NCBI GenBank assembly: GCA_009767595.1
Contig: VSDK01001550.1
Span: 6,034-70,033, forward strand
DNA length: 64,000 nucleotides
Origin: Symbiodinium kawagutii
Taxonomy: Eukaryota; Sar; Dinophyceae; Suessiales; Symbiodiniaceae
Direction: 5' to 3'
Position numbers and translations under genes: made by a program. The notes under the pieces were generated by a model. That model searched no databases and was not told the origin of the DNA. It saw nothing but the letters and a program-made list of their open reading frames with translations. This document shows positions 1 through 11,073 of the stretch, piece after piece. Numbering within the stretch: the stretch's first letter is position 1; the number at the start of each line of letters is the position of its first letter.

Positions 1-273
1 AAAGAAAGGATGGTGACGTCGTGCGTGGGCACGAATGTGTTCGCGGGAGAAGCTTAGGTGCAAGCGGTGGGTGAAGCGCCACAGCTAAAGCTGTACAAGT
101 ACATACAAGTACCACAGATTCTTCATGGCATCAAAGACACAGCCTGCACCTTGGGCGGAGTCGTTTTATTTCCTACCCCATCTTATTCATATTCATTCAT
201 GGTCTTTCTAACTGATCCAACCTGCTGAAATGCTGGTCCAGTCATTGGTTTTCCAACACATTTCTCAGCGCAC

Positions 274-484
274 CTCCGTTGTAAGCGCTCACCACCACGT
301 TGCGCTCAAGGTCCAACGTGCCCGATCCACAGAGCTGCACCGCCGAGTCACCGATGCTCATCACAGATGCACCGGTGACCAAACACGTAGTCACGGGACG
401 CCTGGCCTGACACGCAGCAAACCGTTGAAACATCTCGCGTTCGGCGTCGCTTTTGGCTCCATCGAGTGCCTTGCCTTGAGTCAC
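274..484 (-). CDS. Mpv17/PMP22-family membrane protein, internal exon
   Basis: The translation reads FQRFAACQARRPVTTCLVTG, then an ASVMSIGDSAVQ segment and DLERNVVVSAYNGG. This follows the start of the Mpv17/PMP22 family: an amphipathic Y/F-x-L stretch, a P-x-T-T turn, a first hydrophobic helix with GD and Q, then D-x-x-R before the next helix. Members are four-helix proteins of the mitochondrial inner or peroxisomal membrane. The exon ends at a good donor (GGAG|GTGCGC, last base 274). The upstream boundary is not fixed; 484 is only the first Met of the open frame. The rest of the protein lies beyond the left edge of the window. Codon use is GC-rich at third positions, as in other exons here. 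The family call is fairly sure; the exact function is not. Confidence 0.6.
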
Positions 485-909
485 TCAACAGCTGCGATCC
501 ATCGGTGGTTTTTTCGCATCGCTACAATCGCAAGGATACAAATGAAATTATATAGATGTTCCATGGGTGAAAATAGCCGAAATTGCAAAGCACTCCATCC
601 ATTTCCATCTAGTCCTATTATCAGGCCAACTACACAGCACCTTTTTGAGAATTCCTCCGAAAGAACCTTTCGAAAGGCTCGTCTCGTCTGGGGAAACCTA
701 AGAGCACTCAGCACCGCCAAATGCCCTGAATTCCCCGAAGTCTCAGCTGCAGTTTGATCCTCACAAGTCCTTCTCTGAAGGATGCAAGGTACAAAGCGAC
801 AACTCTACATGCTGCGAAGACCTACGGTCGATTACGGTCGCTGCAAAAAAGCGTTATCCATTTGCTCCGGGCCACTGCACCACTGACAGAGCCCTGAAAA
901 AACTCTTAA

Positions 910-1290
910 ATGTCAAAGCCAAAGTCGGGCTCCTTTGGCTCAACAAAACTCTTTGGTGTTGGCCTCACAGGTAAGAATTCCCCATCCGTATCGTACCTGC
1001 GAGCAGTTTTTTGAGCGCTGCCAACAGTATCCACAATCAGCTGGGTGTTTCTCAAAATCGGGGACCCTAAAATGGTTGGTTTATTCCGAATTTATTCCTA
1101 TAAATGATCAACAAAGGATGACTTGGGGATCCCCTATGGCTTGAGAAACCACCAGTTTGACTGGCAAACCACTGCAGGGGGTCACTCAAGCAACAGGCCG
1201 CTGAAGCGACAGAATTGGATGAAAGCAGCCTGTCAATCCAACAGGCCGAGCAGTTTCCGAAGACTGAACCACTACACATCACTACACCCC
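910..1290 (+). CDS. Small plus-strand gene, two exons, unknown product
   Basis: An ATG at 910 opens MSKPKSGSFGSTKLFGVGLT and runs into a near-perfect donor (CACAG|GTAAGA after 970). A CTGCAG acceptor ends at 1177, and the second exon (1178-1290) closes at a textbook donor CCCC|GTAAGT. The second exon is open in two frames. One gives SLKQQAAEATELDESSLSIQ, which looks more natural. The frame that continues from exon 1 in phase gives GHSSNRPLKRQNWMKAACQS. I cannot decide between them. The 207-base intron contains TIR element A1. The gene is divergent from the Mpv17 exon on the other strand. No family is recognised. Confidence 0.4.
1043..1154 (+). mobile_element. TIR element A1 (introner-like), inside an intron
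   Basis: The left end reads GGGTGTTTCTCAAAATCGGGG and the right end GGCTTGAGAAACCACC, an imperfect inverted repeat around an AT-rich core with ATGGTTGG and TAAATGATCAA. It sits inside the intron of the plus-strand gene at 910-1290. Its right GAGAAAC begins 35 bases before the end of the intron. Confidence 0.7.
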
Positions 1291-1291
1291 G

Positions 1292-3384
1292 TAAGTCGCA
1301 CAAAAAGCACACAAACTCGAACAAACTAGCATGACATACAACCGGAACCAGCATGTATTGTGGCTTGGTTTTAGATGGTTTTAGTGCTTGGTTGGTTTAC
1401 AGGTCTTATCCTCATGGGTTGTGATAGCACGCTACGAAAACAAACACTAACAAAGGAACCCTGCAAAATCTGCAAACTATTGCAACATATCAAATTACAA
1501 GCAGCTTTTCCAGCTCAACTTCAACAGTCCTGGTGCTGTTTCGGGAAACGGCTGTAGACAACTCGACTGTCCTTGTCTAGTGGAAGCTCGGGCCGCTGCT
1601 TGACCTTGAACAACCGGCCAAGCGAGTGGTGCTAGAGCTAGCAAATTCCATTTCAGATGCTTGGAAAGTTGGTCTATTACAATAAATGTTCAATAATCGA
1701 CAATGTAGGGGTACCTCTATTTTGAGAAACCATGGCAATGGTCAGAATCTAGCTGATTCCATTCTGAATATGCTTCCATGTTTCCTTTGTTTCCTAGATC
1801 GCAAGAGCAATCCCAAGCGTATCAATCAAGCGGCATCGCTTGCAATTTCCAAAAATCAACCAATGAATGCTGCATTCTATCGCATTCTCACCAGGATTCA
1901 TCGGCTGGCCCGGCTGGCTGCTCATCCCTGGTGCTGAGAGATGAGCAAACTCCTTGTGTTTGCTCCTTACGAAATTGAAGATCTTAGCCTCAGTACCACG
2001 CTTTGTCTCAGGAGTATCAACTCTGCAGCATCTTCCCCGAACGTCTATCACTATCCTTCATCTCAGCATCTCAGGAGAGGAGGAGACGGAGGGGCCAAGG
2101 GCATTAAGTTGTCCCTCATTCTTGACTCTGGCACCCAAGAAAGAAGTTGAGGATACCCATCAATCCCCATCACGGTTATGAAAATCTACAATACATGGTT
2201 ACAGAAATGTATGCATATGGTCAGGACGAGAAGTGTATATGGCTAAGACTCGGTCTCCCCATCCACATTTGGTCAGATCTAAGTCCCAAACCTCCAGGCT
2301 TTCAGGGCAACTTGAGGAAGCTGGCGATTGGCAGTTGGTATCACGCTACCATGTTTCCATCTGAGGATGGTTAAGCACCTCTGCTGGATAAGGGCATGTG
2401 ATGACATGTGCTAGCAAGGTCAAGGAAGATCTTCATGGCTGGGCAAAACACTGGTAGTTTTCTCAACGCCAGAACACCTCAAGTACCCAGTAGACTCAAA
2501 TCAGTTTCATTATAGTACTCACAACGCTGCCAAGAGAGGAAGACCAGCGTTCTACGCATGATCTTTCCGCGCACAGCGAACCGGCCTTTTACCTTCTGCA
2601 TCATCTTTAAGGCCTTAGTCCATGTTTGCACGCAATTTCAGTTTGCTTTGCTCGAAAAAGCTTGCTGGTGGGAGTGTCCTTCCAACCACAAAAACTTTCT
2701 CTTGCATACTCTTGTCATCTCTTGTCATCTCGTGTCCAAAGTAATTCCCTCCACCTAACAGATACCAATCTCCCCCTGACTAAATATGAACCTCCCCTTG
2801 GGGGATCATGGGGGTCAGTGGCACATGAGAAACATCACTTCAACGACTGCAAAAGGAGGCTAGCCCAGTAGTTCACTACCACCACCTTGGAACAAATGGC
2901 AACACATCCATTGGTTGCTTGACATGCTGTACGGGCGTAGGAACGCGACCCAGTGGTGAAGTCATGGGCTTCGGAAGGGAGGCGACTGAGAGATCCACAA
3001 TTGCTCTGGAAGATATGGTGGGGCCCTGCAGGCCGCTGCGGCGTCGGCCAGAGTCAGTGACGTGGTACAGAAACCGACTGCAAGCCGCACCGTGAGCCCC
3101 GCCCCTCATTGGGATTGGGTGACATGGTGAAGTACTCGTGACCGCTTAATTCTTATGAGGTTCACAAAGGTTCACAGCGGATGACAATCGTATTCTTGAA
3201 AAAATGGTGTTTCTCGAGCCATAGGGAACCCCAAAGTTATGGTTGGTTTATGTACTGGAAATGATTTATGTGGGATGATTATTTATGATTTATTATGGTT
3301 TCTTTCTATATTGATGGTCCATCATGGATCATTTGGTGGGAGTACCCCTATGGCTTGAGAAATCAGCCAATGGTGACATGGGAC
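1292..3384. other. Mostly non-coding stretch
   Basis: I see no exon with both codon bias and splice signals here. It holds a half copy of element A (1668-1733, right end GGGGTACCTCTATTTTGAG) and the intact-looking A3 (3205-3366). The GC-rich piece at 2930-3110 is open in several frames on both strands and cannot be assigned. Confidence 0.4.
3205..3366 (+). mobile_element. TIR element A3
   Basis: The left end is GGTGTTTCTCGAGCCATAGG and the right end AGTACCCCTATGGCTTGAGA, inverted to each other with the variant 'CAAGCCATAGGGG' replacing 'CAAAATAGGGG'. At about 160 bases it is longer than most copies, with a duplicated ATTTATGATT-type core. It lies just downstream (minus sense) of the 3436-3385 exon. 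Confidence 0.65.
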
Positions 3385-3436
3385 CACTGATTCAGCTCCT
3401 GCGCGAGCTCGTCCCATGTCTCCCGCAGCGCATCTT
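3385..3436 (-). CDS. Short helical exon, unknown protein
   Basis: A 52-base exon runs from an ATTCCCAG acceptor to a CAGTG|GTCCCA donor and encodes DALRETWDELAQELNQ, an amphipathic helix with almost only G or C at third positions. It begins and ends within codons. The shortness keeps confidence modest. It could belong to the same minus-strand gene as the exons at 5003 and 5621 or to the Mpv17 gene; the sequence does not say. Confidence 0.35.
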
Positions 3437-3696
3437 CTGGGAATTCTCAGCGCATCGCACGGGAAGCTCAGCACATACAACGGGCCACGTGTTGGCTGAT
3501 GCACGTTGGTATCCAACTTCAAAACGCGTAGCATCTCTCTGCTTCTCCGGTAAACATAAACAAGTCTTATAGTCTTCGACTTTGAGCAATGCACCATCCG
3601 AACGCAACAAATTCATTTGATTCATTGGCCATGCTCAGAACTGGTCTTGTGATCTCAACATGTCCCAGCTACACGTGGCTGACTGTGGCTCATCAA

Positions 3697-3830
3697 CATA
3701 GCTATGGGTCAGTTCACCCAGTACCCCAGGTGTCCCATCATCAACCATCGTTGTCTAACTACTGTTGTTGGCCAACTTCTGGCCCATTCGTAGGTTGGAT
3801 AATAGATTTGATCTCGACCCACAACCATAT
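3697..3830 (+). mobile_element. TIR element B9
   Basis: It starts AGCTATGGGTCAGTTCACCC, has the family B marks AGTACCCC and CCATCATCAACCATC, and ends CTCGACCCACAACC. It belongs to the GGTCAGTTCACCC sub-type shared with B8. Element A4 follows two bases later, forming a B-A pair. Confidence 0.6.
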
Positions 3831-3832
3831 TT

Positions 3833-3915
3833 GGGTGTTTCTCAATATAGGGCACCCCAAGAATGGTTGGTTCATTGCTATCCATGGTTAAGATTGGATG
3901 ATATGGGGGTACCCA
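3833..3915 (+). mobile_element. TIR element A4, abutting B9
   Basis: The left end is GGGTGTTTCTCAATATAGGG with the CACCCCAAGAATGGTTGG core. The right end is GGGGGTACCCATATTTTGAC, degenerate and lacking the final GAGAAAC. The direct B-A adjacency repeats at 50090-50310. Confidence 0.55.
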
Positions 3916-4287
3916 TATTTTGACCCGCAAATACGTGGATTCAGCAGCTTGGTCAAAGCACTTCCAACAGGACCGAGCAGCTGTTCTTATTCAGCAGCTT
4001 CTCCACCAAGCGATACCGCTTCGAGGGGTCCAGATTCTCCTCTCGTCGTCTCTGGGAGGCACCATCCGAGTTTTTCGCAGCCAAAAAAAGGACGACGGGT
4101 TTGCAAACTCAAAGTGATGGCTGGCAATGAGTGATACTGATGTACGACGATAAATCATGTGTATACAAATGATCGTATGATGGTTGATAATATGGTTTAC
4201 ACTGATGTTGTATTGTTAAACTGCTCACTGTAGCAAGTCCTAGCATGATCAGCTGGATGTTGTAACAATCTCAAGCACTTTCTCGAT

Positions 4288-4403
4288 ATGGGTGTGGGTC
4301 AAAATCCCGTACCCCTGGTTCCCCTATCATTAACCAGGCTGTTTCCCTTATTGTTGGTCATTATCCCCTATTATTGGTTGGTTCATATTGACCCGTAGCC
4401 ATA
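4288..4403 (+). mobile_element. TIR element B1
   Basis: The left end is GGGTGTGGGTCAAAATCCCG followed by TACCCCTGGTTCCCC; the right end is TTGGTTGGTTCATATTGACC plus CGTAGCC. It is a full-length family B copy in forward orientation. No target duplication is visible, so it is probably old. Confidence 0.7.
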
Positions 4404-4848
4404 TAATCATGCCCTAGGATCCACCATGATCCACCCAAGGACGCGGCTCCTGCAGCAGTGGGCTGAGTCCTCCTCCATCGCCCTTGATCCTTTGCAGCGA
4501 GTTTCGCCTACGCAGGTTGAAGGAGGCGCGGCTCAGCGGTGGATCAAGGGACCACCCTGCAGATCCAGCTGCTAAGGGGAGCACGAATTTTGGAGCACTA
4601 CATGTTGGCTGTATGCAGAATCTATCCAGCTATGGATTGGTTGAAACAACCATGTCAACCTGTAGATCCTATCACTTTTTGGTACACCTCTACATGAACT
4701 TATTCAGGTTATCTAAACAGTTCTCACGACTTTCGGCAACTATAGAGATCCATCAAACTGAATCAACCACATTGAGCCAGCCGGAAAAAAAGAGCAACCT
4801 TCCTCTCCGCCATTTTTCATCGACCATCATAACAATGAGACGTCCATT

Positions 4849-5003
4849 TCATCTCGGAGACCGCCAAATCCGGAGCCGCGAGAGTGCCATCTCGTGCCTT
4901 GCAATTTTTCTCTCCTCCTCCTGAGCCTCCTCCACTTCCTTCGCAACTTTCATCGCCATTTCGCTTTTGCTGGTCTCCGGTTGGTACTCGTAGCAGAATT
5001 TGC
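4849..5003 (-). CDS. Coiled-coil exon, unknown protein
   Basis: A strong acceptor (ATTTCTTTGCCAG, exon from 5003) opens KFCYEYQPETSKSEMAMKVA, continuing into EVEEAQEEERKIARHEMALS and a basic tail before a TGA at 4849. The E/K/R/A pattern predicts a charged coiled coil, with strong codon bias. It may be a terminal exon, or a donor may lie before the stop. No family is recognised. Confidence 0.5.
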
Positions 5004-5474
5004 CTGGCAAAGAAATAGAATATGCACCTGCAACTGTCATGTTTCATCGCTTGGGCTCGTGTATACAGATCAATTCAGAACTTGGGAGTAAAACCATTTA
5101 CGGACAGACCAGCTGACTTGCAGGATCCGCCAGTCAGCCAAGCGTCATGTGTCACCTTTGTTTCTACTGAGAATATGTAGCCATGCTTAGCCATGCATTT
5201 TCAGAGAGCAAGCAATCCAACCCTGAGAGGAGCCAGCATCATGGGCCGCAAATTAGTTGACCACTAGGCATCCGGTGCCGCGCTACGAGAAGTCTCCCTG
5301 GCCATGCTTAGTGATTGGTTCATAGCTCTTCTCGTATCACAAACCCTCAAGAGTTGGTACCCCATCAACAAACTTTGGCAAATCGAACTTCAGCACCTGT
5401 TGGTCACCCTGTAGGGAACACTCCAAAAGCAACGGATTTGGCAATAGAAATTGATAGCTGTACTGATGTCAAAC

Positions 5475-5621
5475 CCGTCCGATATCGGTGCGTTCGGTGA
5501 TTTCAACCACCCGGGTGACACTGCGAAAGCGCACTGATTTGAACTCAAGCGCGCCGGTGGAGCGATGTTGGGGGCTCTCAGGTAGTTCCACTGCAAAGCG
5601 AGCTCTATCAACGCTCGCTTG
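5475..5621 (-). CDS. Beta-rich exon, unknown protein
   Basis: The exon runs from a CCCCTGTGCAG acceptor to GGACGG|GTTTGA and is exactly 49 codons in phase 0. It reads QASVDRARFAVELPESPQHR, then a segment with SVRFRSVTRVVEITERTDIG. Alternating hydrophobic residues suggest beta strands. Codon bias is strong. It lies 471 bases upstream (minus sense) of the coiled-coil exon and may be part of the same gene. Confidence 0.5.
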
Positions 5622-7631
5622 CTGCACAGGGGGAAGCACACAGCACACAGCACAGGATGTGGCAGAAACTCTTATAAACTCTTTACTTCTCGCGGACACT
5701 CCAAAAAAAAAGATGAATTTGGGACTCCCCACCTGGAAAATGTTGACTATCAAAGATCAGGATTCACTCAACAGTTCGAAGGATTTTTCAGAGCAAATCA
5801 CTTGAGAAATGCAAATCTTCAGTTGAGAAATGCCAACCGCTTCAAGCACTTCCCAAATCGTCCAGACAACGACCGGCCAACAGCGCTCTCAGTGGCGCAC
5901 CAAAGATCCTCCGTACTTCGAGGCTTGGTAACTTCTGTCACGCTCCCACTTCACTCGCGTCTGTGCCAAGTGGGGGTCCCAGGGTGTCCCAAGTCCTGCT
6001 GCAGTGTTGAAGGCTAGAGCATTAAATCAACTAGAGCCAGGCAGCAAAACTCCTGGCTAAGCATCAACCACAATCAAGTAAGTTGGCTGTCATCCGGTGA
6101 TATTCTCAACAGTGATAACTCCCCAAGGTTGAGTGTCTTCACCGGAACATAACAATCGAGTAGCGCCATAAATGCCATCCAGCACACTAACTGCCCACCA
6201 GACACTCCCGCCCTTCGTTTTCACCATCTTTCACCTCATCCAAGGCTGGAATTTTCAAAGAGACGGGCTTTTGGTACAAGGCCGACCTCAAAACGTGCGG
6301 CAAAGTTGAGACAATAGGACCTTTTCATACCTTTTCTGTGAGGACAACCTCAGGGTAAATGGCAAGACCTGGATTTGATAGACATCTTCGTGTAATAGGG
6401 AAAGTTCAGCCATCACGATCCTAAGTACGGACTCACTGCTCTGTGAACTGTACTAACATGTCCAAACTGCACTAAGGACCTTCGACAATCTCTGAAGTGA
6501 AACATGTCCGGAATTCGATGGAATTCGCATCCTACACTGCAGATTTCAGAGCTGTCAGCGGCGATTTGGGTAGCCCGAAAGACCCTTATCCATGGTTTCC
6601 ACAAATCTGATTCTGATGGGATGGCGCCTCTTACTGAATGATTTGACCATAAGCCCAGAACTCATGCAGGGACGGAGATGCAGGTGGAATCTCATCGCCA
6701 TCAATGCAGGACCAACCTGGGTGCCACGTCCAGATTTCACACAGTCAGGCCATGGTTATGAGTCACCCGCCGCTGGTATCCCGGTGCTGACCCCACACTT
6801 CCCGGCGCCTGCTATGCCCAGGGTGCTTCGGTATCCATAGGTCTCCCCTGGCAGCGACCACTGAGAACTAGGTCGAACTACGTGCGCCCTTCCGCGAGCC
6901 TTCCACCTTGATCTTGGGAGGCTGTAAGGCCTCAGCTGTGGACCCAGCTGAGCCCGTCCATGTCCATCGAATTTTCATCTGCAATTCTGACGGAAGGTTT
7001 GACCATGGTAGGGTCATCAGATGTAGTCCTTTGAAGTTTTGGACTTCCAATCCCTTCAAGGCGACTGTCGTAAGATCAAACCTTACCAACGGAAGCATCT
7101 TTGTTTCTGCTGAAAAATGTGTCCAAACTCATGAAGATGGCCACCATTCGCGACCGACATTTGTAAGTACACTCTGCTCTGTGCACAATTCAATTGAGCG
7201 ACTTGACTGCAAACTTGCAGTTTTGGGTCAGTAGCTTCAGGCTCCTTCCAAATGACTAGACCATCAGTTGGTACTGAACGGTCGTATTTCCTATATATTT
7301 CACTTGGCCACCGCTGGTGAACGTTCCAAACAAACTAGACTGAATAGTTGTCAAGCTGTTGGTGATGTTCACAAGCACTGAACCGAGGTCAAAATTTCAA
7401 GGGGGACGCCCTGCTAGAATGGTGCCTACCCTACAATGTTGCCGCCGGTCCCAGCCTGGTACTCGAGCCCAACTGCGACCATTTCCAAACCATGTTGTTG
7501 GTGACCTATTGTCTTATCTATTCATATAATACGTGATATCTATACATGTTTGTATATCCTCAAAATACCTCAAATATATACACCTCTTTGTATCCCCAGC
7601 CTAATTCATGTGGAACCCTAGGTTCTTTCAC
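5622..7631. other. Non-coding stretch with weak coding hints
   Basis: A pair of short repeats containing TTGAGAAATGC stands near 5800-5840. The segment 6868-7098 is open on the minus strand and could contain exon sequence, but its splice signals are poor. Nothing else is supported. Confidence 0.3.
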
Positions 7632-7753
7632 CACTGATGGGACGAAAATCGCTGTAGACATCTCCGTAGCTCCAACCATTTTCCGTGCCCCCTGAGCGTT
7701 CACGCCATCCATGCTCGGTACTGCCGCCAGTCCCGAACTGGCTCCAGGGCTTT
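7632..7753 (-). CDS. Candidate exon, unknown protein
   Basis: A CCCTGCAG acceptor and a CAGTG|GTGAAAG donor bracket 122 bases. One frame gives GLAAVPSMDGVNAQGARKMV, then GATEMSTAIFVPSV, with the expected codon bias. The other two frames are also open, so the reading frame is inferred. An (ATCC)n tract lies just upstream. Confidence 0.35.
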
Positions 7754-7825
7754 CTGCAGGGCCGCCTAGTGCCGACCAAGAGCGGTGGATCTGCGCTTGG
7801 CATTTTCAGGCGTGCGCATGCACCA

Positions 7826-7890
7826 TCTATCCATCCATCCATCCATCCATCTATCCACCCACCCAGCAATCCATCTATCTACTATCTAGT
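7826..7890 (+). repeat. (ATCC)n microsatellite
   Basis: Tandem CATC and ATCC units run from CATCTATCC to CTATCTACTATC, with some CACC interruptions. ORFs here (W-I-D-G repeats on the minus strand) are artefacts. Confidence 0.85.
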
Positions 7891-9570
7891 TTATACCGTC
7901 CCTATATATATTATGCATCGTTATGCAAAGGACGTAATCAATAAAATATATCATTTCATACAACACAGCATAATCTATGCAGTACAATGGAATATCATAC
8001 GGGCATAGACCCCAAACAGGTTGTTGCAATGCCATGCAATGCCAAGTTAGAAACTAAAAGCCACAGGCTACAAACCTTGGCACCTCGGAAAACCAGGTGC
8101 TTTACCCGCAACTTCACCCTATCCCCAGATAATCTGAGACAAATGGGAGAGAAATGGGAGACAAGTCTGGCATCATGCGTTCCAAGGCATCAGCAAGTCG
8201 TGAGTGGAACGCAAGCCCAAAAACAGAGGCAAAATCATGCGTTCCAAGCATGCACTCTTTTCAAAGGAGTAAGAACCCCATTCAGGTATCTAAACTTGTT
8301 GGGGAAATAATATAATAACAATATGTATTATACCACATAATATAGCATAACGTACCATATGTTACCATATGCGATAGTTTTATGTAATATGGTATAATGG
8401 GGTCTGATCTAATATGATATGATACAGTGTAGCATTCTTTGATAAATATACTATGGTGCACTATGATATACATATCATATGATAATTATGAAATGATATA
8501 TCTGTAAACATATATCTATCAATTTTGTCTACATGATACTGTATGCATTATGCATGCATATGTGCCTCGGAATGTGAGTAAGAATCTCCCCCCGCTTTAA
8601 ACTCAAGTTTCAAACGTTAATTCTAAATATCTTTTTAGGAGAAAACATTAGTTTCCAAACATACGGGTCGGCATCCGGATGCGGGGGTGGGAGGGGAGGG
8701 GGAGAAACAAAATAATTATGGAAAAAAAAGTTTTCCCGCCCGTTTCCATCGGAAACATGCTTCAAAAAGCAGATTACACGAGAAGAGCCCTGCACGTGCC
8801 ACAAAAAACATTGATTATTTTAATATTTAATTTGAATAGCCCATTTTCTTGTAAAAACCTTGGACACACCCAACTAGCAAAAGCAAAGCAATATCTACCC
8901 CAAATGGACACACAAATTGATGACTTTATGCCAAAACAATCATCCCAAAAGCGAAGGATCCATAGCACCAGCAAGCAAGGACGACAAACAGTGAACCTTG
9001 ATCAGTTGACCCGAGTCCCAGGCCATGTTGCGGACGGAGTTTGTTTCATCTCTGAGAAGCAAAGGCAACGGTTGGTGAAGCGTTATGCATGGATCATGCG
9101 GTTGAGTGCAAGTGAAACTTGGATGTTGAACATGTTATGGGGTACTGTCTAGTCGCGTTTAGCGACGTTTCGCTACCATGACTTAGACTCTGCCACCTCG
9201 ATTTGCCATGATTGGCCTTTTTTCCACATGAAAGTCAAAGCAGTCGACACGAAAGACTCCTAAGTCTAAAGATTTGGGGTCAGCTGAGAAACGCATCACT
9301 GGCACTTAGGCCGCCGGATGAGAAAGTCGGCAAGCGTCTTCAGACGAATCACAGTGCCATGTTAGGAACAGGTGAAGCATAGAAATAGCTCTGGAGACTC
9401 TGATCAGACAACAGTGAAAAAAAGTTAAAACCTGGATTCCTGCATTGATGATATTCATTCAAAAATGCTCAAAGAAAGCACGAGTCATGGCACCATTTGC
9501 AAAAACATCTGCAAAAGCTCGCAGAGGGGGTTGAGTATGCAGACCCTCCCCTTGACTTTCGAACAGAACT
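7891..9570. other. AT-rich non-coding stretch
   Basis: The section 8300-8560 is dominated by degenerate ATATG/CATAT words. The plus-strand open frame at 8679-9152 lacks codon bias and splice logic. No gene is supported. Confidence 0.4.
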
Positions 9571-9727
9571 TTAGCTCTGGACAGGCTGACACTCTCTGGT
9601 CAGCACACGCAGACGCTCTCTTTGTGGGATGGAACCATCAGAGCTTTGCCGAGTCGAGTCTTCCATAGCGCAGGCGCGCAGGCACTGTTGAAAGCGTGGA
9701 TGCTTCAGTCTTTGTTTCCGCACCCAG
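9571..9727 (-). CDS. Candidate C-terminal exon, unknown protein
   Basis: After a TTGCTGATAG acceptor the frame reads WVRKQRLKHPRFQQCLRACA and continues basic and polar to a TAA at 9571. Third positions are GC-rich toward the end. The plus strand is also open here, so strand is not certain. It may belong with the start-type exon at 10149-10091. Confidence 0.4.
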
Positions 9728-10090
9728 CTATCAGCAATGCAGAAAATGGCCCGTGGGCAAAGGTTGATGCCCAGGGGCACACGTCGTGCGATGCATTTCA
9801 ACTTTGATCGCGTGAGGTGATGCCGCGCATTGACCAGGTAAGGTGATGCTGTTGCCTGAAAGAAGCATCTACCATCACGCGATATCACGTGCATGATTGT
9901 GCACCTCAAACGAAGGCTCAAACAGCCCTCAAATATAGGTGGCCCCACGCGCGCTGGGGACTCCACCAAGTGATTTGATGAAAATGGGGCAGTAGCGATC
10001 CACAACATGCTGCTGTCATCTGTCCCAAGAGGATCAGAAATTGGAGCTATAGGGAGCTATGTTTTAGCGTGCTACTGACCCACATCAAAC

Positions 10091-10149
10091 CAGAGGTGGC
10101 ACTGCCAGTGCCGGGAGCCGTTTGAGTTCCCTTGTGTTCATCTTGGATC
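10091..10149 (-). CDS. Candidate first exon (start of a gene)
   Basis: A very strong acceptor (GCCTTTTTTCAG) is followed by eight bases and ATG at 10141, opening MNTRELKRLPALAVPPL up to a donor CTCTG|GTTTGATG. An acceptor directly before a start codon is what trans-splicing of a spliced leader would need. A second frame (IQDEHKGTQTAPGTGSATSG) is also open. Confidence 0.4.
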
Positions 10150-10616
10150 CTGAAAAAAGGCACGGCAACGCTGGAATCAAAGCCATGGGGAATCCATTGG
10201 ATGGCATGGTGCATGGGCGTTACATCTGAGCCAATCTGACCCTCTCTGCATCCCCACTCCTGTGTCCTCATGGTTCAGTGAGGGCATCAGTCTGATTCTG
10301 ATAGACCTAGGAGAAAATCGTTCAACTGCAGCATTTGCCAAGATATATCATCATTATATACTACTGTACAATATAATACCAGAAGCTGTTTTCCCACTTC
10401 GACCCATCAACCCACCAACTCAGGCAAGCTCAAACCATGAATCCATCAAAACCGATCCAATAAACTATCAACAAACTAGTCAGAGTTGAAGATGTCCAAA
10501 GACCGATCCTCGCGTAGTTCCTTCAAATTTGATATCTCAGGCTGTGACTTGCCGTGAGTACCATCTTCTTCTCACCTTGGTTCAAAAAACAGACTCGGGC
10601 CCAGATCTAGTGGAGC

Positions 10617-11073
10617 TCAACAAGATGGCCATGGAATTGGAAGAAGGTCTAACCTGTTCCGAAAACTAAACTGGTCGAACTTAAAAGTCCTTCTGGAACT
10701 TATTCTCTTATATCCATGATATTCAGGCTTTATCAGTTCGCCATTGAATAGCCACACCTCACGGTCATAAAGGGGACGAACAGTCAGAATTAAAGGAACC
10801 AGGATGAGTGTCTTCAGTCCAATCTGCAGCACACAAATGAAAAGAAACCGATATACAGGCCCAAAAGACATCACGACCAACAGCTCAGGGTCTGCGGCTG
10901 ATATGTACAGTATTGTACAGTAATGCTTGCCTAGGCACAAGCTATCGTCTGCGTCCAAAAAATGCTACCCACTGTCACCTTGGGCCCCTCCAGTCTGGGT
11001 TTCCAGACCAGGTAGCCAATCACCATCATGACGATTCCAACTCCGATACCCACGAGGGCCTTCCAAAGGTGCA
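10617..11073 (-). CDS. Membrane protein, two phase-linked exons
   Basis: Exon A (11073-10969) follows a CTTGGCTCCTGCAG acceptor and encodes a clear transmembrane helix, KALVGIGVGIVMMVIGYLVW, then a basic KPRLEG turn. A GTGG|GTAGCA donor and an ATCAGCCGCAG acceptor give a 77-base intron, and exon B (from 10891) continues in phase with DPELLVVMSFGPVYRFLFIC and a second hydrophobic run, LKTLILVPLILTV. The frame stays open to 10617, but the true end is unclear and a second acceptor (TGTGCTGCAG) lies inside. ORFs at 11209-11436 may be an upstream exon. Unknown protein of the plasma or organelle membrane. Confidence 0.45.

Noticed and set aside
925-950. Possible spliced-leader relic (TTTGGCTCAA)
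   Set aside because: Only ten bases match the known dinoflagellate leader tail and the next base differs; the stretch is better explained as exon 1 of the gene at 910.
8679-9152. 157-codon plus ORF
   Set aside because: It has AT-rich codon use unlike other exons, no recognisable motif and a low-complexity start.
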